DNA of 64,000 nt from DASRFR01 sp035651455 (GCA_035651455.1 DASRFR010000022.1:496001-560000), one strand, 5' to 3'; shown: positions 51,490-61,255, numbered from the stretch's first letter. Notes: generated by a model from the letters alone, not told the origin. Numbers and translations are program-made.

Positions 51490-52740
51490 ATGAAGACCGC
51501 TGAACTCATTTACGATTGGAATCGGATTCATCCGAAGTCGTTGCGGCCGGTAGGGCAGGTGTTGCTGAACGACGAGACGCTGCGCGACGGCTTGCAGTCA
51601 CCCTCGGTACGCGATCCCTCGGTTCACGAGAAGATTGAGATCCTCCATTTGATGGAGGCATTGGGCATCAATTCGCTCGACTTGGGTTTGCCGGGCGCGG
51701 GGCCGCGGGCTGTAGAACACGTGACCGCGCTGGCGCGTGAAATCGTGCAGCATCGCATGAAAATCAAGGCGAACTGCGCGGCCCGCACCCACGAGAACGA
51801 CATCCGCCCGATCGCCGATATTGTTCAGAAGACCGGGTTGAAAATTGAAGCGGCCACCTTTATCGGCTCCAGTCCCATTCGCCGTTACACCGAAGGCTGG
51901 ACGGACAATTTCCTGCTGCAAACGACCGAGAAGGCGATCAACTGCGCCGTCTCGCTGGGGCTCCCGGTCATGTACGTGACCGAGGATACCAGCCGCTGCG
52001 ATCCGGAGACGGTGAAGCGCCTTTACTCGACGGCGATTCGCTGCGGCGCTCGCGCGATCTGCATTTGCGACACGGCGGGCCATGCCACGCCGATGGGCGT
52101 GTTCGCGCTGGTGCGCTTCATTATCGACGAGGTAGTCAGGCCTTCCGGTGAAAAGATTCGTGTGGACTGGCACGGCCACTGCGATCGCGGATTGGCGATT
52201 GCCAATTCCATGGCGGCGCTGGTGGCGGGAGCGGATTGCGTTCACGCCTGCGCCATCGGCCTGGGAGAGCGCGTCGGTAACACGCAGATGGACCAGATGC
52301 TGGTAAACCTGAAACTCATGGGCATTCCCCCGTGGGCCGAGCAGGATTTGACTCAACTGAAGCCGTATTGCCAAGCGGTGTCGCACGCTACCGGAGTGCC
52401 GATTCCCGCGAATTACCCGGTCGTCGGAGAGGACGCGTTTCGCACAGCTACGGGCGTGCACGCGGCGGCGGTGATCAAGGCATACCGCAAGAACGATATC
52501 GAGCTGGCGAATACAGTCTATTCGGGAGTGCCCTCGCACGTGTTTGGCATGGAGCAGATCATCGACATCGGCCCCATGAGCGGGAAATCGAACGTGCACT
52601 TCTGGCTCGAGCGGCACGGGTTCACCATTAGTGATGAACTAGTGGAGCGCATTTACCGCTTGGCCAAAGCGTCTGACCACACTCTCAAGGACGAAGAAAT
52701 CATCGCCTGTGTGCGCGGAGCAAGCCAGGCTGCGGATTAG
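51490..52740 (+). CDS. LeuA/homocitrate-synthase-like enzyme without regulatory domain
   Basis: 416 residues of the DRE-TIM metallolyase superfamily: NDETLRDGLQSP, HGHCDRGLA (metal His pair), GERVGNTQMDQML and GVHAAAVIKA. The last two recall isopropylmalate and homocitrate synthases, while RDGLQ is the form found in HMG-CoA lyase. The C-terminal leucine-binding regulatory domain of LeuA is missing. It should condense acetyl-CoA with a 2-oxo acid or the reverse; substrate unclear. Head of a possible plus-strand unit with the M20 peptidase and the amidohydrolase. Confidence 0.82.
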   Translation: MKTAELIYDWNRIHPKSLRPVGQVLLNDETLRDGLQSPSVRDPSVHEKIEILHLMEALGINSLDLGLPGAGPRAVEHVTALAREIVQHRMKIKANCAARTHENDIRPIADIVQKTGLKIEAATFIGSSPIRRYTEGWTDNFLLQTTEKAINCAVSLGLPVMYVTEDTSRCDPETVKRLYSTAIRCGARAICICDTAGHATPMGVFALVRFIIDEVVRPSGEKIRVDWHGHCDRGLAIANSMAALVAGADCVHACAIGLGERVGNTQMDQMLVNLKLMGIPPWAEQDLTQLKPYCQAVSHATGVPIPANYPVVGEDAFRTATGVHAAAVIKAYRKNDIELANTVYSGVPSHVFGMEQIIDIGPMSGKSNVHFWLERHGFTISDELVERIYRLAKASDHTLKDEEIIACVRGASQAAD

Positions 52741-52794
52741 ATACAGAACTGACCCACTTCTACCCACCTCGATGTAATATGACAAATTAGTTTC

Positions 52795-54054
52795 ATGGCC
52801 CCCAGTTCCCACGCAGAGGTTTCGGAGGCATTCCCCAGCATCCAGCAGGAAGTGGCGCGCTTGGCGGCATCGCCCGAGTTGCGCTCCGCCTATAACTGGT
52901 TTCGCGCGCAGGAGCCTCAACTAGCTCACTGGCAACTGGAGATGGCGCGCATCGCCGGGCCTCCTTTCGGGGAATCCGCCCGGGCGGTGTGGCTGCTGGA
53001 GCGGCTGCACGAGATTGGGCTCGACGATGTCCACTGCGACGATGTGGGTAACGTGTTCGGTATCCATCCCGGATTCGGGCGACGCTACGTGGCATTGAGC
53101 GCGCATATTGACACGGTATTTCCCGCGGGGACTCCACTCACCATCCGGCAACAGGGAAGCCGCTTGTTCGGCCCCGGCGTATCGGACAACGGAGCGGGCG
53201 TAACCGCCATGCTCGCGATTGCGGCGGTCATGCGGGCGGTACGCATCCGCCACGCGCTGCCGTTCTTGTTCATTGGCAATGTGGGGGAGGAAGGCGAAGG
53301 CGACTTGCGAGGAATGCGGCACATTTTTGCGACTCCACGCTGGAAAGACTCCATTGCGTACACTGTGGTGCTGGACGGAGCGGGAGCAGACACCATTGTC
53401 GCAGAGGCGCTGGGTAGCCGGCGTTTCGAAGTAATCGTGCGGGGGCCGGGTGGGCACTCGTGGAGCGATTTCGGCGCTCCCAATCCCATTGTGATCCTGT
53501 CGCGCGCGATCCAGGCGTTCACGCAAATCCAGGTTCCCACTACCCCCAAGACGACTTTCAACATCGGCGTCATCCGCGGGGGAACCTCGGTGAACTCGAT
53601 TCCCGAGTCGGCCAGCATGCGAGTCGACATACGTTCGACATCCATGTCCGAAATGGAACGTATGGAGCGGGCCCTGAGGGTCGCCCTGGACGGCGCTATT
53701 GAACATGAGAGCCGGGTGCTCGAAGCAAAATCGCAAGCGCGTCGAGTGCCTGGAGTCACTTGCGAAGTGGTGGTGATCGGCAACCGCCCGGCAGGCGAAC
53801 TGGAGCCCGATGCCCGTATTCTGCACGTCCTGCGAGCCGTCGATAGCCAACTCGGCAATGTGGCGCAGGTACAGCGTGCCTCTACCGATGCCAACATTCC
53901 GCTCTCACTGGGGCGGGAAGCAATCGCCATCGGAGGGGGCGGGAGCGGCGGCGGCGCTCATACCCTGCAGGAGTGGTTCGATTGCAGTGGCCGTGAACTG
54001 GGATTAAAACGAATTCTGCTCACACTTCTCGCACTTGCCGGAGCCGCTGAATGA
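52795..54054 (+). CDS. M20-family metallopeptidase (PepT-like)
   Basis: 419 residues. Metal and catalytic motifs: SAHIDTVFP, GVSDNGAGV, GNVGEEGEGDLRG, lid GPGGHSWSDFG, and C-terminal GGGSGGGAHTLQEW. No signal peptide, so it is probably cytoplasmic. Aminotripeptidase or N-acyl hydrolase; specificity unknown. Its stop overlaps the amidohydrolase start by four bases (ATGA), so the two act together. Confidence 0.86.
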   Translation: MAPSSHAEVSEAFPSIQQEVARLAASPELRSAYNWFRAQEPQLAHWQLEMARIAGPPFGESARAVWLLERLHEIGLDDVHCDDVGNVFGIHPGFGRRYVALSAHIDTVFPAGTPLTIRQQGSRLFGPGVSDNGAGVTAMLAIAAVMRAVRIRHALPFLFIGNVGEEGEGDLRGMRHIFATPRWKDSIAYTVVLDGAGADTIVAEALGSRRFEVIVRGPGGHSWSDFGAPNPIVILSRAIQAFTQIQVPTTPKTTFNIGVIRGGTSVNSIPESASMRVDIRSTSMSEMERMERALRVALDGAIEHESRVLEAKSQARRVPGVTCEVVVIGNRPAGELEPDARILHVLRAVDSQLGNVAQVQRASTDANIPLSLGREAIAIGGGGSGGGAHTLQEWFDCSGRELGLKRILLTLLALAGAAE

Positions 54055-55772
54055 AAATCACGCTCGGCTTTCTTTTACCCTGCGTACTTTCCATGGTGAT
54101 TTGCACGAACGTCCAATTGCAGAATGGGCCATCGATTAAGCCGAAGGCTGATCTCATTCTTACGCATGCAAATGTGTACACCGGGCTGGCCGGCAATTCG
54201 TCGTTTCACGAAGTCGAGCGGGTGCAAGCCGTTGCCATTACCGGAGAGAGAATTACCGCCATTGGCAAAGCGGATGACGTGCTGAAGTTGAAAGGACCGA
54301 AAACGCAAGTCATCGATCTCGGCGGGCACTTCGTCATGCCTGGCTTTAATGACGCGCATCTCCACCTCGCCGAAGCGGGATTCGAAAAGCTGAACGTAAA
54401 CCTGATCGGGGTCAGGTCGCTCGAGGAATTCCGCGAGCGCCTTCGCGCCAAGGTCGAAGCGGCCGTTCCCGGAGAATGGATCCTCGGAGGCGGCTGGGAT
54501 GAAACGCTTTGGCCAGTCAAGACGCCGCCAACCCGCTGGGATGTGGACGAAGTTACCCGGGACCACCCAGTATTCCTGCAGAGGGTCGATGGACATATTG
54601 GGGTGGCGAACTCCCGGGCCTTGCAGCTCGCCAGCATCACGTTTGCAAGCGGCGATCCCAAAGGCGGCAAAATCGATCGGGATGAGGCGGGACAGCCCAC
54701 GGGAATCCTGCGGGAGACCGCACGGGATGCCGTGTTCGCGGTCGTGCCCTGGCCCACACACGAAAAGCGGCGCCAGGCAATCGAGGCGGCTCTGGCCGAT
54801 CTAGCGCAGTGGGGGATCACTTCGGCGCAGGACAATTCCAGTTGGGAAGATTTTCTGATCTACGAAGACATTGAGCAGGAAAGCAAGCTGACCGCGCGCA
54901 TTTCCGAGTGGCTGCCCTTTGACGCGTCTCTTGACGAGTTGGATGCCAAGCGCAAGCAGCACCCATCCGACAACATGCTGCACACGGGCATGCTGAAGGG
55001 CTTCATGGACGGGTCGTTAGGTTCGCACACTGCCGCGCTGCTCGAGCCTTATGCCGACGATCCAAAGAATTCCGGTTTACCACGCTATGAAGCCGCCAAA
55101 TTGGACGAGATGGCGAAACAGCGTGTGCTTGCCGGCTACCAGCTTGGCTTCCATGCCATCGGGGACCGGGGCGTGCAGATGGCGCTGGATGCTTATGCCG
55201 GAGCGGAACGGGAAGCGCGCGACAAAGGCGCACATGCGGCGAATGGCGGCACCGATTTTCGTCTTCGCATCGAGCACGCGCAGGTAACCACACCGGCGCA
55301 GATTGTTCAGTTCAGGACTTTGAAAGTGATTGCCTCCATGCAGCCGAACCATCTGCTCACCGACATGAACTGGGCGGAGTCGCGCCTCGGCGCCAAGCGA
55401 GCTTCCCACTCCTACGCATGGCATGAGTTTCTCAGCCATGGCGTAACTCTGGCATTTGGTACCGACTATCCCGTGGAACCGGTTACGCCCTTTCGGGGAT
55501 TGTATGCAGCCGTGACGCGAAGCAGCGAGGATGGCAAGCTGCAGTACTATCCTGACGAGAAGCTCAGCATCGAGCAGGCTATTGCGGCGTATACGACCGG
55601 ATCGGCGTATGCCGAGTTCGACGAGAAATCCAAGGGCACACTGGCGCCGGGAATGCTCGCAGATTTAGTGGTGCTGGACCGGGACATCACAGTCGTTCCA
55701 GCCTCACAAATACTGGGAACCAGGGTTTTGCGCACAGTAGTAGGCGGGAAGACGGTATACGAAGCGAAGTAA
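54051..55772 (+). CDS. Secreted YtcJ-type amidohydrolase (amidohydrolase_3)
   Basis: 573 residues. A hydrophobic leader (LGFLLPCVLSMVICTN) suggests export or lipid attachment. Metal motifs: FNDAHLHLAEAG, the His in FHAIGDRGVQMALDA, and FGTDYPVEP with the metal Asp. The YtcJ/LigJ-like family hydrolyses N-formyl or cyclic amides. Translationally coupled to the M20 peptidase; the pair could break down an N-acylated compound in steps (inference). Confidence 0.87.
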   Translation: MKITLGFLLPCVLSMVICTNVQLQNGPSIKPKADLILTHANVYTGLAGNSSFHEVERVQAVAITGERITAIGKADDVLKLKGPKTQVIDLGGHFVMPGFNDAHLHLAEAGFEKLNVNLIGVRSLEEFRERLRAKVEAAVPGEWILGGGWDETLWPVKTPPTRWDVDEVTRDHPVFLQRVDGHIGVANSRALQLASITFASGDPKGGKIDRDEAGQPTGILRETARDAVFAVVPWPTHEKRRQAIEAALADLAQWGITSAQDNSSWEDFLIYEDIEQESKLTARISEWLPFDASLDELDAKRKQHPSDNMLHTGMLKGFMDGSLGSHTAALLEPYADDPKNSGLPRYEAAKLDEMAKQRVLAGYQLGFHAIGDRGVQMALDAYAGAEREARDKGAHAANGGTDFRLRIEHAQVTTPAQIVQFRTLKVIASMQPNHLLTDMNWAESRLGAKRASHSYAWHEFLSHGVTLAFGTDYPVEPVTPFRGLYAAVTRSSEDGKLQYYPDEKLSIEQAIAAYTTGSAYAEFDEKSKGTLAPGMLADLVVLDRDITVVPASQILGTRVLRTVVGGKTVYEAK

Positions 55773-55789
55773 GCAGTGTGGAATGCTGC

Positions 55790-56101
55790 ATGAATTGGAA
55801 GTACCGGCGAAAGTTGTTTTTCAACGGTGCGCCCCTGGCATTGATTCCGGCGTTGGCATTCCTTCCCGCTCTGGCTTACCTGGTGATTGATCCGGCGATT
55901 GCACACGCTTCCACCATTGCCTTTGTGCTTTGTCCAGTGCTCGTGGCCAGCATGGGACTGGGCGTTTCGCGCCTGGCACGCTGCTGCGTTTATGGCCCTT
56001 TCGACCTGCTGACTGCCCTTTCTTTCGGCGCCATGATGATCCTGCTGGTAATCGCGTCCTATACAGGCCTGTTTCTTGCGGTTTTTGCGGCGAAAATGTA
56101 G
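55790..56101 (+). CDS. Small three-helix membrane protein
   Basis: 103 residues from ATG 55790 (GTG 55778 is an alternative). Three hydrophobic segments (about 14-35, 38-58, 77-98) and two adjacent Cys (RCCVYG). No family recognised. It follows the amidohydrolase by 17 bases on the same strand and may belong to its transcript. Confidence 0.55.
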   Translation: MNWKYRRKLFFNGAPLALIPALAFLPALAYLVIDPAIAHASTIAFVLCPVLVASMGLGVSRLARCCVYGPFDLLTALSFGAMMILLVIASYTGLFLAVFAAKM

Positions 56102-56237
56102 GGAATTGCGGCGCATGCTGCCGTTCCAAATTGGAAGGTAAGAGTGGCGCGACGGCGATAACTCGGCAACCCCTTTGCGCGTCTAACCGTTGTAGGGTGC
56201 AGGAGTTTAGCGATGCTGTTTGCGTCAGGCGAACGGG

Positions 56238-56243
56238 TATAAT
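56238..56243 (+). promoter_or_regulatory. Candidate -10 box of the DegP-like gene
   Basis: Perfect TATAAT 35 bases before the start codon. No convincing -35 sequence is seen, so it is a weak prediction. Confidence 0.35.
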
Positions 56244-56278
56244 TGCTTTTTTCGCCATACATCGGAGGCAAGTTGACT

Positions 56279-57880
56279 ATGGATTCGCGCGAAAGCGCTT
56301 TCTGGGTGAAGCTAAAGGCCAACCGCTGGGCCTACACCCTCACGATTTTGGCCACGCTCACGGTTGGCATACTCATTGGCACGGTAATTTCGTACGGAGT
56401 GAAGGGGAAAGAAGCGCAGAAGGCGTCGGATGCGAGCCCGCTCACGGTACCCGCGCCGCAGCAACTTTCAAACCAGTTTTCGCAAATTTCGAAGCAGCTC
56501 GAGCCTAGCGTCGTCAATATCAACACGGAATCGACTATCAAGAACCCGCATCGTCGGAATCGCATGGCTCCTCCGGGAGGAGGCGGTGACAACAACGATG
56601 ACGACGGCAATCCGTTCGAGGATTTCTTTGATCGGTTTTTCGGCGGGCAGGGAGGCCCCGGCGGAGGACCGGGACCGGGCACGATGCGGGAGCACTCGCT
56701 CGGCTCCGGCGTGATTGTTGATGCCAAGGGGTACATTGTTACCAATCGGCACGTGGTAGAGAAAGCCGACCGGGTGCGTGTCCGTTTGCAGGACGACCCT
56801 CCCGGCGTACAGCATGATGCCAAGGTCATCGGTACTGACCAGGAGACCGACCTGGCAGTGATTAAGATCGACTCTGACAAGCCACTCCCCGCGGCCAAGC
56901 TGGGGAACTCCGATGGCATGCAGGTTGGTGATTGGGTGCTCGCCATTGGCAGCCCCTTCGGACTAAATGCCACGGTCACGGCGGGAATCGTTTCGTATAA
57001 GGGCCGCAACATCGTTCCTAATCGGCAATTCCAATCCTTCATTCAGACCGACGCGGCTATTAACCCGGGCAATTCGGGGGGACCGCTGGTTGATATGAGA
57101 GGCGAGGTAATTGGCATTAACACCGCCATCCTTACCGACACGAATGCTTATGCAGGTGTAGGTTTTGCGCTGCCTTCGAACACTGTCGCGCAGGTCTACA
57201 ACCAGCTGATTGGGCCGGAACACCGCGTCCAGCGCGGGTCCATTGGAGTGGAGTTCAACGCACAGCCGGTGCCAGCGATTGCGCGAGTTTATGGCGTGCA
57301 GTCCGGAGTGACCATTGCCAACGTAGTCGCAGGCAGTCCAGCGGACCAGGCGGGCTTGAAAGTGGGAGACACCATCACCGCCGTGGATGGCAAAGAAGTG
57401 AAAACCGGCGACGAACTGGTGAACGACATTGCCAATCGCAAGCCGGGAAGCAAGGCTGCGATCAGCTTCCTGCGTAACGGCAAAAAGCAGGAGACCACGG
57501 TCACGATCGCCGATCGCGCTAAGCTGTTTGCCACACGCCTGGGCGAAGATGAAGAGGGTGGTGAGCAAACTGAGCCAAAGCCCAGCAAGTTCGGTGTGAC
57601 GGTGCGTGGCATTACTCCCGATGTCGCCGACCGCTTGGATATCCCCGCGAACAAGGGCGTTATTGTGCAGGATGTGAAGCCGGGTTCCTTCGCCGAGGAT
57701 GTGGGCTTGAACCGCGGCGACGTTATCCTGGAAATTAATAAACAGCCGGTAAATAGCGGGGATGAATTCAACAGGATCGAGGCTGGCATGAAGAGCGGGC
57801 AGGATGTGGTATTCCTGGTGCGTCCACGGGGCGCGGGGGCACAGACCGGCACAATCTTCCTGGCGGGTACACTTCCGTAA
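56279..57880 (+). CDS. Do-family periplasmic serine protease, DegP/DegQ-like
   Basis: 533 residues from ATG 56279 (GGAGG ten bases upstream). An N-terminal membrane anchor (about 17-39) is followed by a Gly/Pro/Asp-rich linker, then a trypsin-like domain with H158 (TNRHVVEK), D191 (TDLAVIK) and S266 (NPGNSGGPL). Two PDZ domains follow (about 330-420 and 440-530). It should degrade or hold misfolded envelope proteins. The poly-Gly/Asp linker of about 40 residues before the protease domain is longer than usual. Confidence 0.93.
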   Translation: MDSRESAFWVKLKANRWAYTLTILATLTVGILIGTVISYGVKGKEAQKASDASPLTVPAPQQLSNQFSQISKQLEPSVVNINTESTIKNPHRRNRMAPPGGGGDNNDDDGNPFEDFFDRFFGGQGGPGGGPGPGTMREHSLGSGVIVDAKGYIVTNRHVVEKADRVRVRLQDDPPGVQHDAKVIGTDQETDLAVIKIDSDKPLPAAKLGNSDGMQVGDWVLAIGSPFGLNATVTAGIVSYKGRNIVPNRQFQSFIQTDAAINPGNSGGPLVDMRGEVIGINTAILTDTNAYAGVGFALPSNTVAQVYNQLIGPEHRVQRGSIGVEFNAQPVPAIARVYGVQSGVTIANVVAGSPADQAGLKVGDTITAVDGKEVKTGDELVNDIANRKPGSKAAISFLRNGKKQETTVTIADRAKLFATRLGEDEEGGEQTEPKPSKFGVTVRGITPDVADRLDIPANKGVIVQDVKPGSFAEDVGLNRGDVILEINKQPVNSGDEFNRIEAGMKSGQDVVFLVRPRGAGAQTGTIFLAGTLP

Positions 57881-58065
57881 CCTGTTACTGACCTAGCGAG
57901 ACTGGCAGAGAATCGGCGTCAGGAGCATGATTCGATTGCCGGCCTGGCTAGGTCCTTCTTTTGCCAAGGGGCGGCTGCTCGGAGCAACCACTCAGGGCGA
58001 AGGCGGTTCCAATCCGTAGAACCTCGGAGGAAGCAGCACTGCGATTGTTCTGCCATTTCGGGAAA

Positions 58066-58590
58066 ATGTTAGCCGTGAGTTGTGCGGTTTGCCTATGGTG
58101 TGCTTTGGGAGCCGCAGCTACCGACACCACGGCTGCGTCGCACGCACATGGCACCCCAAAGCAGCCAACGAAGGCGGTGTCGGCTTCCGGTAAAAAATCG
58201 CATTCCTCTGGGAAGAAGTCCTCGCGCACGGGTAAAAAGTCGAGAAAGGTCGCGCACGGACGCTCGCGAGGGCAGCAGAAGATCGATTCCGAGCGGACAC
58301 AACAGATTCAGGAAGCGCTGATCCGTGAGCATTACCTCAACGGCGATCCTACCGGGAAATGGGACGATGCTACCCAAAAGGCTCTTCAGAAATACCAGGC
58401 GGACAATGGATGGCAGAGCAAGACAGTTCCCGATGCACGCGCCCTGATCAAGCTCGGGCTGGGTCCCAATCACGACCACCTGTTGAATCCAGAGAGCGCG
58501 ATGACCAGCGCTCCGCAGAATCCTCGTCATGCGCCGGCCACCGACCCGCTGGCAGGCAGTTCCCCCGCAACTCAGCCGCAGCATAAGTAA
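58066..58590 (+). CDS. Secreted peptidoglycan-binding-domain protein
   Basis: 174 residues from ATG 58066. Signal peptide (LAVSCAVCLWCALGAAA), a Lys/Ser/Gly-rich basic region (about 30-75), then a PG_binding_1 domain (RTQQIQEALIREHYL, GKWDDATQKALQKYQADNGW) and a Pro/His tail. The domain is a three-helix bundle that binds the cell wall; no enzyme domain follows. The start is not certain because the ribosome binding site is weak; the frame runs open to 57961. Confidence 0.75.
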   Translation: MLAVSCAVCLWCALGAAATDTTAASHAHGTPKQPTKAVSASGKKSHSSGKKSSRTGKKSRKVAHGRSRGQQKIDSERTQQIQEALIREHYLNGDPTGKWDDATQKALQKYQADNGWQSKTVPDARALIKLGLGPNHDHLLNPESAMTSAPQNPRHAPATDPLAGSSPATQPQHK

Positions 58591-58658
58591 CCCGCACATC
58601 TTGTAGCTTCTACCGGGGCTACTAGCTGCAGCCCAGTCTTTTTGCTACCGTACCAATT

Positions 58659-59429
58659 GTGATTGATATCCACTGTCACCTGCTTCCCGGGGTCGACGAT
58701 GGGGCGAAGTCCTGGGAAATCGCCCGTGAGATGTGCCAGATTGCGGCAACGGATGGGATCACTCATATCGTCGCCACGCCTCACGCAAACGAGCGTTATG
58801 CCTATGACCGGGTAAAGTTGAAGTCCGACCTCCAGCGCTTGCAGGAATCAGCCGGCCATCAGCCCAGGTTGAGCTTGGGTTGTGATTTCCACCTTTCCTA
58901 CGAGAACCTTCAGGACGCATTGTTGCATCCCGAGCGCTACACCATCGAAGGCACGAACTACATGTTGGTGGAGTTGAGCGACTACAGCATTCCTGTGCAG
59001 GTTACTGACTGCTTTCGCAAGCTCGGCGATGCAGGGATTATTCCGATTCTCACCCACCCGGAGCGCAATGCAATTTTGAAGCGTTCGCCGGAACCGGTAC
59101 TGGAGTGGGCGGACGAGGGATGCGTGATCCAGGTGACCGCTTCAGCTTTTACTGGACGTTGGGGAGAGACGGTGCGCAGGATCGCAAACTGGTTGCTGAA
59201 CAATGATGCCGTGCACGTGCTGGCCACCGATGCGCATGATCTTGAGCATCGACCGCCGATTCTTTCCGGTGCGAGGGAATTGATCGCTGAATCCCACGGA
59301 GAGGCGGTCGCTCGCGCGCTGGTCCAGGATAATCCGCAAGCTGTTGTCGACAACGTCCCGCTGCCGTATTTCCCTAGACGAAAGCAGAAGAGTGTTTCCC
59401 GATTCAGAGTGGCGAAATTCCACGACTGA
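58659..59429 (+). CDS. CpsB/YwqE-type protein tyrosine phosphatase (PHP fold)
   Basis: 256 residues from GTG 58659. Metal motifs of the polymerase-and-histidinol-phosphatase fold: DIHCHLLPGVDDGA, TPHA, LTHPERN and TDAHD. CpsB/YwqE enzymes dephosphorylate tyrosine kinases that control exopolysaccharide export. No matching kinase or polymerase is adjacent, though glycosyltransferase genes occur in the window. No clear ribosome binding site. Confidence 0.88.
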   Translation: MIDIHCHLLPGVDDGAKSWEIAREMCQIAATDGITHIVATPHANERYAYDRVKLKSDLQRLQESAGHQPRLSLGCDFHLSYENLQDALLHPERYTIEGTNYMLVELSDYSIPVQVTDCFRKLGDAGIIPILTHPERNAILKRSPEPVLEWADEGCVIQVTASAFTGRWGETVRRIANWLLNNDAVHVLATDAHDLEHRPPILSGARELIAESHGEAVARALVQDNPQAVVDNVPLPYFPRRKQKSVSRFRVAKFHD

Positions 59430-59557
59430 AGCGCTCGATCACACGCGCCTCATGGCGCATTACGACTCTCTTTGACATTTTCTAACCATCGCGTCGTGAC
59501 CCCAATCACAGCGCTGAGGTCTGGCATTGTGCGATGTAGAAGAGAACGAGGTGCGCC

Positions 59558-59869
59558 ATGAACGATAGTCTCTTCTTTGCCACCTTCGACCCCCTGTTTG
59601 TCAACGCTCCGGAAGCCTGCAGCATGTGTGTGCTGCAGCCCCCAATCTTCAGCTACGAGTACTCCACCGATGAGGAGGAAGGAACCCGAACCTATCACAA
59701 AGGCTTTTGTTGCGCGGCGTGTGCGACGGCTCTGGTCAATTCACTGGCGGATCGAGAAGCGGAGGAATGGGAAAGCGAAGAGGCGGCCATGGAATCCGAA
59801 CACCTCGACGTGACCGACTTCCAAAAGCGCCGGCTGGCAACTTTCGGCGTGGCCGCCCCGCGAAGCTGA
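59558..59869 (+). CDS. Small Cys-rich cytoplasmic protein
   Basis: 103 residues with GAGGTG six bases before the ATG. Cysteines form ACSMCVLQ and GFCCAACATAL, probably one zinc site; the C-terminal half is strongly acidic (EAEEWESEEAAMESEH). Not recognised. Monocistronic, convergent with the aminotransferase gene. Confidence 0.6.
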   Translation: MNDSLFFATFDPLFVNAPEACSMCVLQPPIFSYEYSTDEEEGTRTYHKGFCCAACATALVNSLADREAEEWESEEAAMESEHLDVTDFQKRRLATFGVAAPRS

Positions 59870-59906
59870 GGTTGTCAGCGTGCCACGGAGTTTGGGCCCG
59901 ATTGCT

Positions 59907-61112
59907 TCAGCCGTAGCGCTCGCGCAGGAAGTCGCCGATTGCCTGGAAAGCGGCGGAGAGCGTCTTCTCGTCGGGTAGGAAGACGATGCGGAAATGCTGC
60001 GTCCCGGGCTTTTGTCCAAAGCCCGACCCATGCACGACCATGACGTGCTTCTGCATGATCAATTCTTTTACGAACACGTCATCGCGTTCCGGAATATCAA
60101 TCGAAGGATAAGCATAGAAAGCGCCGCGTGGTGAGACACAACTGACGCGCGGAGTTGAACGGCACCAGTTCATCGTCAGGTCGCGCCTCGAGCGCAGCTT
60201 GGCGAGAACCCCGACCAGGTGGTCCTGCGGCCCTTCGAGCGCCGCTTTGATCGCGTACTGCTCCGGGTGATTGGCACAGAGGCGAGCCCGTAGCAGGCGC
60301 ACAATGCCGTCCGCATACGGCTTCACTGCCGAGTCGCCGCTCACAATGCCCCATCCGATGCGCCAGCCCGGGGCGAGATAGTTTTTCGACAATCCTCCAA
60401 ATGTGACGACCGGCACATCGGGAGCTACGGAGGCGATGGAAATGTGCTGGTCATCGTCGAGTATCAGCTTGTCGTAGATTTCGTCGGCCAGAATGACCAG
60501 GTTATGTCGCCGCGCGAGTTCCGCAATCTGTTGCAGCATCTGGCGGGAGCAGACCGACCCGGTTGGGTTGTTGGGATCGATCAGAACGATCGCCCGGGTG
60601 CGAGGCGTGATTTTCTTGCGGATGTCCTCGATATCGGGCTGCCAGCCATCTTCTTCGTTCAGATAGTAAGTGTTTAGCTCGACGCCGAGTTTTGCCAGCA
60701 CGGCGGAGTACAAGGGATAGTCGGGGCAGGGCGTCAGAATGTTCTCCCCGGGATTCAGCAAAGCGGAAAGACAGATGTCGACGCACTCGCTGACGCCTGT
60801 AGTTACGAACACATTCTGCACGCTGGAAATTCCCTTCCGTGCGGCCTCCCCACGGATGGACTCGAGCGCCTGGCGGATCCCTTCCGAAGGCGCGTAGCCA
60901 TTCTTCCCATCGCGCATCGCCTTGTAGACAGCCTCAATCAGGTGCGGAGGAGTTGCGAAATCGAAAGTAATGGGATCGCCGATATTCAACGCCAGGATTT
61001 TGTGTCCCTGTTTCGTGACTTCATCCGCTACACAGGCCAAGTCGCGGATAGCGTAGCGAACGTTATCGAGATGGGAAGCAGCAAGGATTTCGCGGGATTG
61101 AGTCAGCGGCAT
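59907..61112 (-). CDS. Class I aminotransferase, AlaA/alanine type
   Basis: 401 residues from ATG 61112 (GTG 61121 is an alternative). PLP lysine in FGGLSKNYLAPGWRIGW, phosphate contacts in TTGVSECVD, IDPNNPTGSV and the C-terminal FRIVFLPDE. The pattern is that of AlaA/AlaC-type glutamate-pyruvate aminotransferases. It should move amino groups between alanine or related acids and 2-oxoglutarate. No clear ribosome binding site. An aldehyde dehydrogenase gene lies 144 bases upstream on the same strand, with a hairpin between. Confidence 0.88.
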   Translation of the reverse strand: MPLTQSREILAASHLDNVRYAIRDLACVADEVTKQGHKILALNIGDPITFDFATPPHLIEAVYKAMRDGKNGYAPSEGIRQALESIRGEAARKGISSVQNVFVTTGVSECVDICLSALLNPGENILTPCPDYPLYSAVLAKLGVELNTYYLNEEDGWQPDIEDIRKKITPRTRAIVLIDPNNPTGSVCSRQMLQQIAELARRHNLVILADEIYDKLILDDDQHISIASVAPDVPVVTFGGLSKNYLAPGWRIGWGIVSGDSAVKPYADGIVRLLRARLCANHPEQYAIKAALEGPQDHLVGVLAKLRSRRDLTMNWCRSTPRVSCVSPRGAFYAYPSIDIPERDDVFVKELIMQKHVMVVHGSGFGQKPGTQHFRIVFLPDEKTLSAAFQAIGDFLRERYG

Positions 61113-61205
61113 AGTGATCACTCGAATCGGTCACTGGAGCAGATACGCAGGCCAATTCTGCCCAACTATTATCCGACATCCCCGCACATGGCGCCTAAAC
61201 AAATC

Positions 61206-61232
61206 AGCCGCCAGGAGCGCATCCTGGCGGCT
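61206..61232 (-). terminator. Hairpin terminator after the aldehyde dehydrogenase gene
   Basis: A perfect 11-bp stem AGCCGCCAGGA / TCCTGGCGGCT with a 5-base loop, followed on the minus strand by GATTTGTTT. The T-run is modest, so the strength is uncertain. Confidence 0.65.
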
Positions 61233-61255
61233 GGAAGCTGAGCGCCGACGCTGCC

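Noticed and set aside
51598..52617. Open frame of 339 codons on the minus strand inside the LeuA-like gene
   Set aside because: Rich in Arg/His as expected for the reverse of a GC-rich gene, without start signal or motif.
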